Assembly: GCA_947476825.1 (NCBI GenBank)
Contig: CANJRV010000015.1
Span: 1-43,858, forward strand
DNA from: Bacteroidota bacterium
GTDB lineage: Bacteria; Bacteroidota; Bacteroidia; Chitinophagales; Chitinophagaceae
Length of the DNA stretch: 43,858 nucleotides
Direction: 5' to 3'
Both the position numbers and the translations under genes were made by a program. Positions 1-8,765 of the stretch are shown here, one piece after another. Position 1 is the first letter of the stretch, and every line of letters starts with the position of its first letter. The notes beneath the pieces were generated by a model, which worked only from the letters and a program-made list of their open reading frames with translations, did not search any database and was not told the DNA's origin.

Positions 1-102
1 ACAGCAGCTTGGGGATTATCCTTAATTGGCCATTGGGCTGCGACTTTTACAAATTATTCAGATGCAGGTAATGAAGATTATTTGCGTCAATTAAAAAACT
101 AA
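1..102 (+). CDS. C-terminal end of a truncated protein (partial)
   Basis: Frame 1 is open from the left edge for 33 codons and ends in TAA at 100-102; a strong terminator follows about 20 bases later, which supports this being the true 3' end of a gene entering from the left. The residues visible (ending in DYLRQLKN) match no family I can name, so no function is assigned. Confidence 0.5.
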   Translation, partial: TAAWGLSLIGHWAATFTNYSDAGNEDYLRQLKN

Positions 103-122
103 TTCTAAATTTTCAAACCATG

Positions 123-160
123 AATCCCAAAAATAGTTTTCTGCTTTTGGGATTTTTTTT
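123..160 (+). terminator. Rho-independent terminator
   Basis: A 10-bp perfect stem (AATCCCAAAA at 123-132 with TTTTGGGATT at 145-154) is followed by an unbroken T run to 160. It ends the partial gene at the left edge. The T run merges into TATCTTTA (160-167), which resembles the Bacteroidota -7 box, so the promoter of the next gene may begin inside this terminator. Confidence 0.8.
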
Positions 161-171
161 ATCTTTAACCT

Positions 172-720
172 ATGAAGAATATTAAATTAATATTAAGTAC
201 ATTTTCAGTTGTAATTATTTGTTTTGGCATGATGCTATTTGTGTCTTGTGATAAGAGTAAAACCAAATACAATGATTCTACATTAATTAGGCCGTGTGAT
301 AATGTTATTTGTTTGAATGGAGGAACTTGTACAAATGGGATATGCAATTGCCCGCAAGGTTATGAAGGAGATAAATGTGGATCTCGATGGAGTGAGAAAT
401 TTGTCGGGAATTATATTGCTGCTGATGCTTGTTACACTGGTGGTACAGGCTATTACAATGTAAGTATTAGCGGCAATTCAGCTTATGCTTATAAAATTAA
501 TTTAATGAATGCTGGCGTTTTTTGTCCAAATAGCACCATAAGTGCAGATATTAATCCAGAGAAAACTACTTTCAGTATTCCAATGCAAAATACTTGTGGG
601 GGTTTATATTTAAGTGGGTATGGAAATATGAGTGGAACGTTTATTAATATCTACCTTAAGTCGAGAGATACAGTGAATCATGTTTCTGCTTCTTGTAGTA
701 TAGTTTTAAGTAAACAATAA
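172..720 (+). CDS. Lipoprotein with one EGF-like domain
   Basis: The 182-residue product has a lipoprotein signal peptide with lipobox FVSC (lipidated Cys26). An EGF-like module spans residues 42-69, with six cysteines at 42, 47, 53, 58, 60 and 69 in the normal EGF spacing and the motif NGGTC. The remaining roughly 110 residues look like an all-beta domain of the lipocalin or beta-sandwich type with a few further cysteines. It is predicted to be anchored in the outer membrane or exposed on the surface. It stands alone, convergent with the SET-domain gene. The ATG at 172 gives the signal peptide directly. Function is unknown; EGF modules in bacteria generally suggest protein or glycan binding, which is inference. 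Confidence 0.8.
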   Translation: MKNIKLILSTFSVVIICFGMMLFVSCDKSKTKYNDSTLIRPCDNVICLNGGTCTNGICNCPQGYEGDKCGSRWSEKFVGNYIAADACYTGGTGYYNVSISGNSAYAYKINLMNAGVFCPNSTISADINPEKTTFSIPMQNTCGGLYLSGYGNMSGTFINIYLKSRDTVNHVSASCSIVLSKQ

Positions 721-762
721 AATTGCTTGAATCAATTTGTAGTTTAATATTTCTATTCTGAA

Positions 763-1140
763 TTATTTCAACGGAAACCACACTTTGTTTTGGTTGTCAA
801 AGTCGCCATTGTAATTAATAGTTAACTCTTCTCCTTTTTTGATTGCACGGACTGTTTTAATCATAATTGTATTATTCTCATAATCTTGAAAATATTCGCA
901 ATTGGAGGGTTGTTCGTGATTATATATTGGCACAAAACCCATTGCCATGCAGCATTGTTCATCGGTCCAATCAAATATGTAATTGTATAAAGTGGTCTGA
1001 TCCAATAGCTTTTTTTCTTTTGCAGACATTACAATGACTGGTGAAATTTCTATGATAGTATTGCTATTTATTTTTTTATTTGTGAACATTCCCCAACCTT
1101 TATTTTCTGTGAGGTGAGCAAATAAACAAGGAAGTATCAT
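763..1140 (-). CDS. SET-domain protein (putative protein-lysine methyltransferase)
   Basis: This is a single, small SET domain of 125 residues. Diagnostic motifs are GWGMFTNK near the N-terminus (SAM-side glycines), NHEQPSNC (the NHxxxPNC-type knot motif) and GEELTINYNG, which carries the conserved catalytic tyrosine region. SET enzymes transfer a methyl group from SAM to lysine side chains. I chose the ATG at 1140 because it lies inside ATGA, overlapping the mreD stop by 4 bases; a longer reading to 1257 only translates mreD in another frame. The overlap suggests translational coupling to mreD. The substrate is unknown. A free-living bacterium has no classical histones, so a ribosomal or other cytoplasmic protein is likelier; that is inference. 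Confidence 0.75.
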   Translation of the reverse strand: MILPCLFAHLTENKGWGMFTNKKINSNTIIEISPVIVMSAKEKKLLDQTTLYNYIFDWTDEQCCMAMGFVPIYNHEQPSNCEYFQDYENNTIMIKTVRAIKKGEELTINYNGDFDNQNKVWFPLK

Positions 1141-1682
1141 GATCTTCTGATTTCTTTTGGAGCAAATAGTAATTGACTTAAAATAATTAGTAATATGGAT
1201 ATAACTCCAGAAACTAAAGTCTTTAAAAGAATAAATAGAATTTGTGAAAAGCTCCAAATCTGTACGGTGTAAAAAGCAAGATGATGAATCAAAATGGCTA
1301 TACAGATGTAAGTAAAATAGGTACTAAAACCCATTCGAAATAAGGAAGGAATTGTATTTCCAAGTTCTTTGATATTTTGCTGAAAAAACAGGCGCAGTAA
1401 GAATGGTCTGCAATAAGCTAAAAGTACACTAGCTGCAGCATGCATTCCGGGTGTATTGCAAAACATGTCCATAGTAATACCCGTAAAGAAGCCAATTATC
1501 ATACCTAGCCAATTAGGAGTACTAACCGGTAATAACAATAAGAATAATGGATAAATGAAAGGAATAAAAGCAGGGAATCCAAATATCGAAATTGATGATT
1601 TGATGACAATATCATTTAACACAAAAATCTGAACCGCCATGATTGCAATGAAATTTAGTATAAATTTAATTGGTATACTCAT
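1137..1682 (-). CDS. mreD: Rod shape-determining protein MreD
   Basis: A hydrophobic 181-residue membrane protein with about five to six transmembrane segments and short polar loops. Its position directly after mreC (5 bases after the mreC stop) is the standard order. MreD is an inner-membrane partner of MreC and MreB in the elongasome that guides lateral wall synthesis. The family is weakly conserved in sequence, so the call rests on topology, length and synteny. Its stop overlaps the start of the SET gene by ATGA, whereas in most relatives mreD is followed by the PBP2 gene. Confidence 0.85.
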   Translation of the reverse strand: MSIPIKFILNFIAIMAVQIFVLNDIVIKSSISIFGFPAFIPFIYPLFLLLLPVSTPNWLGMIIGFFTGITMDMFCNTPGMHAAASVLLAYCRPFLLRLFFQQNIKELGNTIPSLFRMGFSTYFTYICIAILIHHLAFYTVQIWSFSQILFILLKTLVSGVISILLIILSQLLFAPKEIRRS

Positions 1683-1687
1683 CTCTT

Positions 1688-2521
1688 CTAAAGCGTTATT
1701 TTTGTGGAATCTTCTAATATAGATCTTTCGACATTGGTATTATCTTCTATCACATAAACATAGTGTAAATTTCTAAAATTGGTAGACAACCAAATTTTGT
1801 AAGATGTGCCATTCATCACCTGAGCAGCTCTTCCAATAAGTATATGTTCTGGGAAAAAAGCAGAATAACCACTGGTAAAAACAGAATCTAATTTTTTTAA
1901 TTTAACTGACTGTGGAATTCCTGTTAGCAGCACTAGACTTGGATCTAAGCCGTCCCAAGTTATCTTTCCTACTGTGCCATCAGCAACTAATGCACTCACC
2001 ACAAAATGTTCCGATAAGAGAGATAAAACAGTACAATAATTGGGACTTACATGCGATACTTTACCTACTATACCATTGCCACTAATTACACCCATATTTT
2101 TTTTAACGCCTTGTAAGCTTCCTACATTTAAAGTAATATAATTGGTTTTTTGATCAATGGAATTATTCAAAACTCTTGCCGGAATATAACGGTATTGGAT
2201 GGTGGAGGTTACCGAATCTATTGTTCGTTTCGTGCTATATGAAGTGTCTTTTAAAGGATTAGATGGAAGTCTTAACCCAAGTGCGTGCATAAGTCTTGCA
2301 TTTTCTTTCTGCAAACTATCATTGACGGATTGCAAACTAAAAAAAGTAGACAGTTTGTTTTTCTGCGTATACAAGTTGCCTGAAATATTTCTTGCAGAAT
2401 TGATATAAGAAGTTTGTTGATAGGAGTAATTACTGAATACAATACTCAGGCAAATTATTTCTAAAAATAAAAATATAAAAAAAGAATAATACTGCTGAAT
2501 TAAAAGGATAAGATTGCGCAC
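1688..2521 (-). CDS. mreC: Rod shape-determining protein MreC
   Basis: 277 residues with one N-terminal membrane anchor (about residues 8-32), a polar coiled-coil stretch (about 55-80, with the repeated LQKEN-type pattern) and a periplasmic beta domain. The GSLQGVKKNMGVISGNGIVG region is the typical MreC core around a conserved glycine-rich turn. MreC is the periplasmic scaffold linking MreB/MreD to PBP2. It lies between mreB (53 bases upstream) and mreD (5 bases downstream) and is surely part of the same operon. Confidence 0.93.
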   Translation of the reverse strand: MRNLILLIQQYYSFFIFLFLEIICLSIVFSNYSYQQTSYINSARNISGNLYTQKNKLSTFFSLQSVNDSLQKENARLMHALGLRLPSNPLKDTSYSTKRTIDSVTSTIQYRYIPARVLNNSIDQKTNYITLNVGSLQGVKKNMGVISGNGIVGKVSHVSPNYCTVLSLLSEHFVVSALVADGTVGKITWDGLDPSLVLLTGIPQSVKLKKLDSVFTSGYSAFFPEHILIGRAAQVMNGTSYKIWLSTNFRNLHYVYVIEDNTNVERSILEDSTKITL

Positions 2522-2574
2522 GAAGTACTCTTTACAATGTTCTACTAGGTATTAAAAATATCAGAAGGGGATGC

Positions 2575-3597
2575 TTATTGCATCAAAAATGGATACTTGT
2601 GTACATGTTTTAGCGCCATTCCAGTACCGCGTACAACACTACGTAAAGGATCATCTGCAACATGTACAGGTAATTTTATTTTATGTGCAATTCGTTTATC
2701 CAATCCACGTAAAAGTGCTCCACCACCTGTTAAATACAAGCCACGACGGAAAATATCCGCTGCCAATTCTGGTGGTGTTTTTTCCAAAGCCTTTAAAACA
2801 GCTTCTTCAATCTTGAACACAGATTTGTCTAATGCATCAGCTACTTCTTGATAAGAAACCATGATTTGTTTTGGAATACCTGTCACTAAATCTCTGCCAT
2901 TTACAGCCACATCATCTGGAGGATTATCTAATTCTTTTAATGCGCTACCGACTTGGATTTTTATTTGCTCTGCAGTGCGTTCCCCAATCAATAAACTATG
3001 ATAACGACGCATTGCTTCAATAATATCTGCTGTAAATTCATCGCCTGCGATACGTATACTTTCATCGCAAACAATACCAGATAAGGAAATTATGGAGATG
3101 CCTGTTGTACCGCCGCCAATATCAATAACCATATTACCAGTCGGTTCTTCTACATCAATTCCGATTCCCAAAGCCGCAGCCATTGGTTCATGTATCATAT
3201 ACACTTCTTTAGCACCGGCTTGTTCAGCACTATCCCGTACGGCACGTTTTTCAACTTCCGTGATAGATGAAGGAATACAAATGACCATACGCCAGCTTGG
3301 AGCAAACAGGGGTTTCTTTGGGTAAATTAATTTAATCATTTCCCGTATCATTCCTTCTGCTGCATTGAAATCAGCGATTACACCGTCTTTTAATGGGCGA
3401 ATTGTTTTTAAGTTTTCGTGGACTTTACCATCCATCATCATGGCGCGTTTTCCAACGGCAATGATTTTATTTGTAGTCCGGTCAACGGCTACTATAGAAG
3501 GTTCGTCTACGACAACTTGATCATTATGTATAATTAATGTATTGGCAGTGCCTAAATCAATGGCTATATCTTGAGTAAAAAAGTTGAATAATCCCAT
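2575..3597 (-). CDS. mreB: Rod shape-determining protein MreB (bacterial actin)
   Basis: 340 residues, full length for the family. The actin-fold phosphate-1 loop DLGTANT is at residues 14-20, the phosphate-2 loop is IDIGGGTTGISIISL and the adenosine motif is TGGGALLRGLD. MreB polymerises on the inner membrane and positions the wall-elongation machinery. It is the first gene of the leftward cluster mreB-mreC-mreD-SET. On the minus strand just upstream, TAACTTCG (about 60 bases before the ATG) resembles the -7 box of Bacteroidota promoters, with one mismatch. Confidence 0.97.
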   Translation of the reverse strand: MGLFNFFTQDIAIDLGTANTLIIHNDQVVVDEPSIVAVDRTTNKIIAVGKRAMMMDGKVHENLKTIRPLKDGVIADFNAAEGMIREMIKLIYPKKPLFAPSWRMVICIPSSITEVEKRAVRDSAEQAGAKEVYMIHEPMAAALGIGIDVEEPTGNMVIDIGGGTTGISIISLSGIVCDESIRIAGDEFTADIIEAMRRYHSLLIGERTAEQIKIQVGSALKELDNPPDDVAVNGRDLVTGIPKQIMVSYQEVADALDKSVFKIEEAVLKALEKTPPELAADIFRRGLYLTGGGALLRGLDKRIAHKIKLPVHVADDPLRSVVRGTGMALKHVHKYPFLMQ

Positions 3598-3756
3598 GGG
3601 CTGTGAAAGTGATAATCACCTAAATGTGAAATGTCAGCGAAGTTAGAAGATATTATTTGTAAAATAAAAATTTTATCCTTTCCTTTTAAAATATTTTTTT
3701 AAAGCTTATTTTATTTTGATAAAATGGATTGCTTTAGCCTAAATAAAATAGCATTC

Positions 3757-4611
3757 TTAACGGTTTTGAATAAACTTTTGCATAGCCAAATTCACTTCTT
3801 TTGCTCTTTCTATTTGCGCAAAATGCCCAGTGGCCGGATAAGTGATCAATCGTGCATTAGGCATGAGTTTGACCGCTTTTTCTCCAATTGCTTTCGGCGT
3901 AGTTGCATGGAGAAATTGATTTGGAATGAGTTGGTCATTTTCGCCAAAGAATACTAATGTATCGTGTTGGATTTTGTTCAGTGCAGAAAATACTTGCATT
4001 TCTAACATGGAGTGGATACATTGATCCAGCATCTTTCTATATTGAGTCCTATTGTTTTTTTGAATAATGACATGTAAGTCTTCAATTATTTTATTTGCAA
4101 TAGTCGATTGTTGGTGAAATGCCTGCTGAATACTTTGGGTGATTTGCATTTCATCTAATACCATGAAATTGCCAAATGTCATTGCGCTTTTCAAAAGCAT
4201 CGCCTCATGTGCACTGAAGTATTCAAAACCAGCTGGGGCAAAGAGAATTAATTTGTCAATTTTGTCTGCATGATGCAGAGCTGTAAATAATGCAATTTGC
4301 CCACCCATGGAATGGCCGACTAATATTACATTTTTTAAATCCAACTTGGCAATAAATTCTATAACGATTTCGGCAAAAAAAGGAATGCCATAATTGCAAT
4401 TGGTTCGGCTAGAATGACCATTACCAGGCAAGTCTATGGCAATACATCGATAATGATTTTGTAATTCAAGGATATTCCAATGCCAAACAGAAAGATAATT
4501 GGCTAAGCCATGTATGAAAAGTAAACAAGGTTTTCCTTGCTGGTTATTGTCGGTGTATGCAATTTGTATGTCATGTTTGAGTTGGGCGTAATTCAGTTTT
4601 TCAATATCCAT
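3757..4611 (-). CDS. Alpha/beta hydrolase
   Basis: 284 residues with a complete alpha/beta-hydrolase triad: nucleophile Ser101 in GHSMGG, acid Asp226 in the FGENDQLIP turn and His263 in ATGHF. The oxyanion-hole motif HGLAN is at residues 34-38. No signal peptide is seen, so it is probably cytoplasmic. The substrate cannot be told from sequence; the family includes esterases, C-C hydrolases and BioH/MhpC-like enzymes. It is divergently transcribed from the DUF4294 gene, and a perfect TAnnTTTG box lies only 10 bases before its ATG. Confidence 0.85.
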   Translation of the reverse strand: MDIEKLNYAQLKHDIQIAYTDNNQQGKPCLLFIHGLANYLSVWHWNILELQNHYRCIAIDLPGNGHSSRTNCNYGIPFFAEIVIEFIAKLDLKNVILVGHSMGGQIALFTALHHADKIDKLILFAPAGFEYFSAHEAMLLKSAMTFGNFMVLDEMQITQSIQQAFHQQSTIANKIIEDLHVIIQKNNRTQYRKMLDQCIHSMLEMQVFSALNKIQHDTLVFFGENDQLIPNQFLHATTPKAIGEKAVKLMPNARLITYPATGHFAQIERAKEVNLAMQKFIQNR

Positions 4612-4621
4612 AAATAGTTAA

Positions 4622-4629
4622 CAAACTTA
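4622..4629 (-). promoter_or_regulatory. -7 promoter box of the alpha/beta hydrolase gene
   Basis: On the minus strand TAAGTTTG matches the Bacteroidota -7 consensus TAnnTTTG exactly and ends 10 bases before the ATG at 4611, implying a leader of only a few bases. No good TTTG box is found 19-21 bases upstream, so confidence is moderate. Confidence 0.4.
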
Positions 4630-4703
4630 CAACAGCTACTCGAATATTTTGTATCAAATAAAGGAGAGTAAAAACTAAATTTACAGAATATACTTTTATT
4701 CAA

Positions 4704-5261
4704 ATGAAAAATATTTTCTTCCTTTTATTATTATGCTGTAATACTTGTTTTGGGCAACAACTATTTCCAGTACTAAGCGACAGTAGAAATAGCAATGAAC
4801 CAAAATATATGGTTGAATTGAATGAAGCAAAAATTGTGAGTACAAGAATATTTGCGAATGATACGATGCGCTATAATTATAATCAAATGAAACATTATGT
4901 AAAAATGGTTTTGCCTTACGCAATCGTGGCAGTGAAGACCTTTCATGACATTGATATGGCTACACAATACATGAATAAAAAGAATAAAAGAAAATATATT
5001 AAATCGAGAGAACAAGAAGTGAAGGCGAATTTTGAAGATAAGTTATCGAGTTTGAATATTACGCAAGGCAGACTGTTGGTTAAAATCATTAATCGCCAAT
5101 TGAATACCAATTGCTACGACATTGTGAAGGAATTAAAGAACCCAATTACATCAGCTTATTATTTAAGTTGGGCGAGATTGAACGGTATACGATTGAATGA
5201 AAATTATGATGCAGAAAAAGAAAGAAACCTAGAGCAAATTATGGTTAGTTTGGGGTATTAG
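4704..5261 (+). CDS. DUF4294 family secreted protein
   Basis: 185 residues with a signal peptide (about 1-18, ending CFG/QQ). The body matches the Bacteroidota-specific DUF4294 family: a YVKMVLPYAIVAVKTF segment, a basic KKNKRKYIKSREQEVKANF helix, the highly conserved ITQGRLLVKIINRQ motif, and a C-terminal SWARLNGIRLNENYDAE region. The family is widespread but its function is not established; it is presumed periplasmic. No partner genes are adjacent. Confidence 0.8.
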   Translation: MKNIFFLLLLCCNTCFGQQLFPVLSDSRNSNEPKYMVELNEAKIVSTRIFANDTMRYNYNQMKHYVKMVLPYAIVAVKTFHDIDMATQYMNKKNKRKYIKSREQEVKANFEDKLSSLNITQGRLLVKIINRQLNTNCYDIVKELKNPITSAYYLSWARLNGIRLNENYDAEKERNLEQIMVSLGY

Positions 5262-5484
5262 ATATACTAAAGATAAATGCTATGTTCGGCACATTATACA
5301 TTCAAATTAGTTATTTTTGAAAAATGCTTACTTAAGTTGAGTTTCGTCAATAATTAAATATTATAAATTGGGAAACAGTAGGTTTGGATTAGATATAAGT
5401 AAGCGATAGAATTTGCAAATCTAAATACTATTTAAAAGAGAATAACTATCCCCTTACCAATCTGCATGGCGCTTTGTGCTTCAA

Positions 5485-6162
5485 CTAAATTTTTTTCAAA
5501 CTGTTAAATACCAAATCATTTAGAAAGGATATGATTTCAATATTCTCTTTAATTTTTCCAAAATCAGTGAGAGCTGGTAGATTATTCATAAAAAAATTTT
5601 GAAAATGGACCATTTCAATAATAGTGGTAGCTAAAGATTTGGGGTATTTGTATTTTGGATTACACTCTAAAATAATATTTGCAATGACCGCACAGAGATC
5701 TTTATAGGGTTTGAAAAATTGAAGTTTATTCTCTTCCCATACTTGTTTGGTAAGATATGCCTTTGAACCTTCTGCAATAATTATTTGATGTAGCAAATAT
5801 TCGTTTATATAATGGGTGTCTTCGTCATCTTCAACTGCAGTAGCTAGCAATTTTATTACTTTTTTTAATCGGACTATAGGGTCTTTGATATTATTCGTAT
5901 GAAAACTTATTTGAAACTCAAACCAACCCCAGTACCAAGCTGTTAAATAAACCAGTAATTTATGCTTGTTTTCAAAGTATCTATAAATCCCGGCTTCTGT
6001 TGTTCCAATTTCTTCTGCCAATTTCTTAAATGTAAATCCTTCAAAACCAGCTTTGTAAATTAATTGAACACTATGTTGAAGAATATTCTTTCCTAACTCT
6101 GAATTTTCTGGGTTGCGAAGAAATAAGGCTTCATTCATTCTAATCTGCAACTGTGGCTTCAT
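5485..6162 (-). CDS. TetR-family transcriptional regulator
   Basis: 225 residues. The N-terminal DNA-binding domain (about residues 29-72) shows the TetR pattern FTFKKLAEEIGTTEAGIYRYFENKHKLL; the C-terminal part is an all-helical ligand and dimer domain without a recognised ligand class. It is divergent from the SulP/carbonic anhydrase gene across a 195-base gap that holds a perfect 19-bp palindrome, so autorepression and control of the transporter are likely. This regulatory link is inference from layout. Confidence 0.88.
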   Translation of the reverse strand: MKPQLQIRMNEALFLRNPENSELGKNILQHSVQLIYKAGFEGFTFKKLAEEIGTTEAGIYRYFENKHKLLVYLTAWYWGWFEFQISFHTNNIKDPIVRLKKVIKLLATAVEDDEDTHYINEYLLHQIIIAEGSKAYLTKQVWEENKLQFFKPYKDLCAVIANIILECNPKYKYPKSLATTIIEMVHFQNFFMNNLPALTDFGKIKENIEIISFLNDLVFNSLKKI

Positions 6163-6196
6163 TTTAAATATATATTACATCTGACTTTTGAAGCTG

Positions 6197-6204
6197 CAAA
6201 GCTA
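6197..6204 (-). promoter_or_regulatory. -7 promoter box of the tetR gene
   Basis: Minus-strand TAGCTTTG fits TAnnTTTG exactly, 35 bases before the tetR ATG. The -33 position falls at about 6224-6227, at the edge of the palindrome at 6227-6245, so a repressor bound there should occlude it. Confidence 0.45.
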
Positions 6205-6208
6205 ATAG

Positions 6209-6245
6209 AAATAATTACAATTATTTATGATAGTATTACTATCAT
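6209..6245. promoter_or_regulatory. Candidate TetR operator: two adjacent palindromes
   Basis: ATGATAGTATTACTATCAT (6227-6245) is a perfect inverted repeat with 9-bp arms around one central base, the size usual for TetR operators. Directly next to it, 6209-6226 is a second perfect palindrome (AAATAATT, 2-base spacer, AATTATTT). The pair lies between the tetR -7 box (6197-6204) and a candidate -7 box TATCTTCG (6261-6268) for the transporter, so one bound dimer would cover the upstream elements of both. Three TGTACA hexamers follow at 6245, 6279 and 6303. Confidence 0.6.
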
Positions 6246-6357
6246 GTACAAAACTATTTCTATCTTCGCGCCGAAAGGTGTACATTTTATTTTGTTATTC
6301 AATGTACAAATAGAAATATTGAAGAAATTAAACAATCACAGATAAAATACTACAAAA

Positions 6358-8517
6358 ATGATTTCAAAAATTAAACAAGATCTACCTGCAAGTATTGTAG
6401 TATTTTTAGTCGCACTGCCATTATGTTTGGGAGTAGCCTTAGCAAGTGGAGCTCCATTATTATCTGGTGTAATTGCAGGGATAGTTGGTGGTATAGTAGT
6501 TGGCTTTTTAAGTCAATCGCATACCAGTGTCAGCGGACCAGCTGCTGGTTTGGCCGCAGTAGTACTTGCGTCTATTACAAAATTGGGCAGTTTTGATATT
6601 TTTTTGCTAGCTGTGGTTTTAGCGGGTATTTTTCAAATGGTTGTTGGAATTGTAAAAGGAGGTTTTATAGCTAATTATATTCCATCCAATGTAATTAAAG
6701 GTTTATTAGCAGCTATAGGCATTATTCTGATACTAAAACAAATTCCGCACGCAGTGGGTTTTGATAAGGATGTAGAAAATGACTTTAGCTTTTTTCAAAA
6801 CGACGGAGAAAATACGTTTTCGGAACTATTAAACATTTTTAATTATTTTTCATTTGGAGCAATCATTATTTCTGCAATTTCAATAGTGGTCATGATTTAT
6901 TGGGATAAAACTCCAATGCAAAAAGTAAAATTTTTTCCTGCTTCTTTATTTGTTGTTCTACTTGGTATCGCCTTGAATTGGTTGTTCATGAATTTTTTTC
7001 CTGATCTAGCCATTTCAACCGACCATTTAGTTAAAATTCCTAAATTTGAAAACCTTAATTCCATTATAACTTTACCCAATTTTAGTAGTATTAATAATTA
7101 TCAAGTTTGGGTCGTTGCCCTCACGATAGCTGTCGTGGCATCTATTGAAACACTTTTAAATCTTGAGGCCGTGGAAAATATTGACCCACTTAAAAGGCAA
7201 GCATCGCCAAATAGAGAATTAGTTGCGCAAGGGATAGGTAATATTTTTTCGGGATTAGTGGGTGGGATACCAATCACCTCAGTAATTGTGAGAAGTTCAG
7301 TTAATATCAATGCAGGTGCAGCGACGAAATTGTCAACCATTATTCATGGGATATTTTTATTATTGAGTGTGTTGCTTTTAAGCCCAATGTTAAATTTTAT
7401 TCCGTTAGCATCACTGGCTTGTATATTATTACTAACTGGTTATAAGTTGGCGAAAATTTCTTTGTTTAAGGATATGTATAATAAAGGTCTAAATCAATTC
7501 ATCCCATTTATTGCCACCATCTTGGCTATCATATTTACGGATTTGCTAATAGGTGTACTTCTTGGTTTAGCAATAAGTATTTTTTATATTCTAAAAAGCA
7601 ACTTCAAAAACCCATTTGTGTTGCAAAAAGAAACTTTATATGTAGGCGAAACTATGCGTTTGGAATTATCTAATCAAGTTTCATTTTTAAACAAAGCATC
7701 CATCAAAGACACTTTGGGGAGTGTGCCTAATAATTCTAAAGTCATAATTGATGCAACCAATTCTGATTTTATTGACAATGATGTACTGGAAGTAATTGAA
7801 GATTTTAGAAGCACGATTTCAAAAGAAAAGGACATTAAGCTAAATGTCATTGGGCTTAAAAAGCACTATCAATTAGAAGACCATATTCAATTTGTAAATG
7901 TATTAGACAAAGCATCTCAACAAAAAATGTCTCCATTTGATATATTGGAAATACTTAAAACGGGGAATCAGAGATTTGTATCTGGAAATAGAACTGAAAA
8001 ATACTTGAAGCATCAGGTAAATGCCACTTCATTTGGACAAAATCCATTTGCAATTGTATTAAGCTGTATTGATAGCAGAACAACATCTGAACATGTTTTT
8101 GATTTAGGTTTGGGGGATATTTTTAGTGTTCGTATTGCAGGCAATATATTGAATGAAGACATATTAGGAAGCATGGAATTTGGCGTACATGAAATAGGTG
8201 TAAAACTCATTGTTGTATTAGGTCATACAAAATGTGGTGCAATTTCGGGGGCTTGTAGCAATATAAAGTTGGGTAATCTAACAACGCTTTTAGACAAAGT
8301 AAAACCTGCTATCGAAAATGAAAGAACCATTGTATTAAACAGGGATGGTTCTAATATGGAGTTTGTAAACAAAGTTGCTGAGCAAAATGTATTTAATACT
8401 ATTAATCGAATTAAAAAAGAAAGTACAATTATTGCAGAACTTGCACAAGCGGGGAAAATAAAAATTGTTGGTGGACTATATAATGTAGAAACTGGTATTG
8501 TAGAATTCTATGAATAG
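6358..8517 (+). CDS. SulP-family anion transporter fused to beta-carbonic anhydrase
   Basis: 719 residues. The first 420 or so form a SulP permease with about 10-12 membrane segments, containing HTSVSGPAAGLAAVV and the PNRELVAQGIGNIFSGLVGGIPITSVIVRSS signature region. A short STAS-like linker (about 430-520) follows, then a complete beta-carbonic anhydrase (about 530-719). The zinc site is visible: Cys570 and the Asp572/Arg574 dyad in CIDSR, then His623 and Cys626 in GHTKCG. SulP-CA fusions are known; the usual reading is bicarbonate (or sulfate) transport coupled to CO2/HCO3 interconversion. Divergent from a TetR gene that probably controls it. Confidence 0.93.
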   Translation: MISKIKQDLPASIVVFLVALPLCLGVALASGAPLLSGVIAGIVGGIVVGFLSQSHTSVSGPAAGLAAVVLASITKLGSFDIFLLAVVLAGIFQMVVGIVKGGFIANYIPSNVIKGLLAAIGIILILKQIPHAVGFDKDVENDFSFFQNDGENTFSELLNIFNYFSFGAIIISAISIVVMIYWDKTPMQKVKFFPASLFVVLLGIALNWLFMNFFPDLAISTDHLVKIPKFENLNSIITLPNFSSINNYQVWVVALTIAVVASIETLLNLEAVENIDPLKRQASPNRELVAQGIGNIFSGLVGGIPITSVIVRSSVNINAGAATKLSTIIHGIFLLLSVLLLSPMLNFIPLASLACILLLTGYKLAKISLFKDMYNKGLNQFIPFIATILAIIFTDLLIGVLLGLAISIFYILKSNFKNPFVLQKETLYVGETMRLELSNQVSFLNKASIKDTLGSVPNNSKVIIDATNSDFIDNDVLEVIEDFRSTISKEKDIKLNVIGLKKHYQLEDHIQFVNVLDKASQQKMSPFDILEILKTGNQRFVSGNRTEKYLKHQVNATSFGQNPFAIVLSCIDSRTTSEHVFDLGLGDIFSVRIAGNILNEDILGSMEFGVHEIGVKLIVVLGHTKCGAISGACSNIKLGNLTTLLDKVKPAIENERTIVLNRDGSNMEFVNKVAEQNVFNTINRIKKESTIIAELAQAGKIKIVGGLYNVETGIVEFYE

Positions 8518-8765
8518 AATGGAGCCTAGTCAAATTAATAAATTAAGCTAATTATCGTAATATTTACTTTGCTAACAGCTTGAGATTCTGAAATCATCTA
8601 TTCGTATTGTTTAAAAATAAATATTTGAAACTGTTCGATATATGCAACGCCGGAATGCTTATATTATTTTCTATACACTTAAATTAGCCAATAGGTAAAA
8701 CAATTTAATAATGGTTACTTCTGTATATTCAATTCAATATCACGATGGTAATTGAATCGATTGGC
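8518..8765. other. Gap between convergent genes; no gene seen
   Basis: This AT-rich stretch lies between the ends of the SulP/carbonic anhydrase gene and nuoJ. I see no plausible ORF, RNA gene or repeat in it; only the terminator hairpin at its right side is recognisable. Confidence 0.5.

Noticed and set aside
160-171. Firm promoter call for the EGF lipoprotein gene
   Set aside because: TATCTTTA has one mismatch and sits at the terminator's T run; kept only as a possibility in the findings.
1141-1257. N-terminal extension of the SET protein to 164 residues
   Set aside because: It lies within mreD in another frame; the ATGA overlap start at 1140 gives a complete SET domain.
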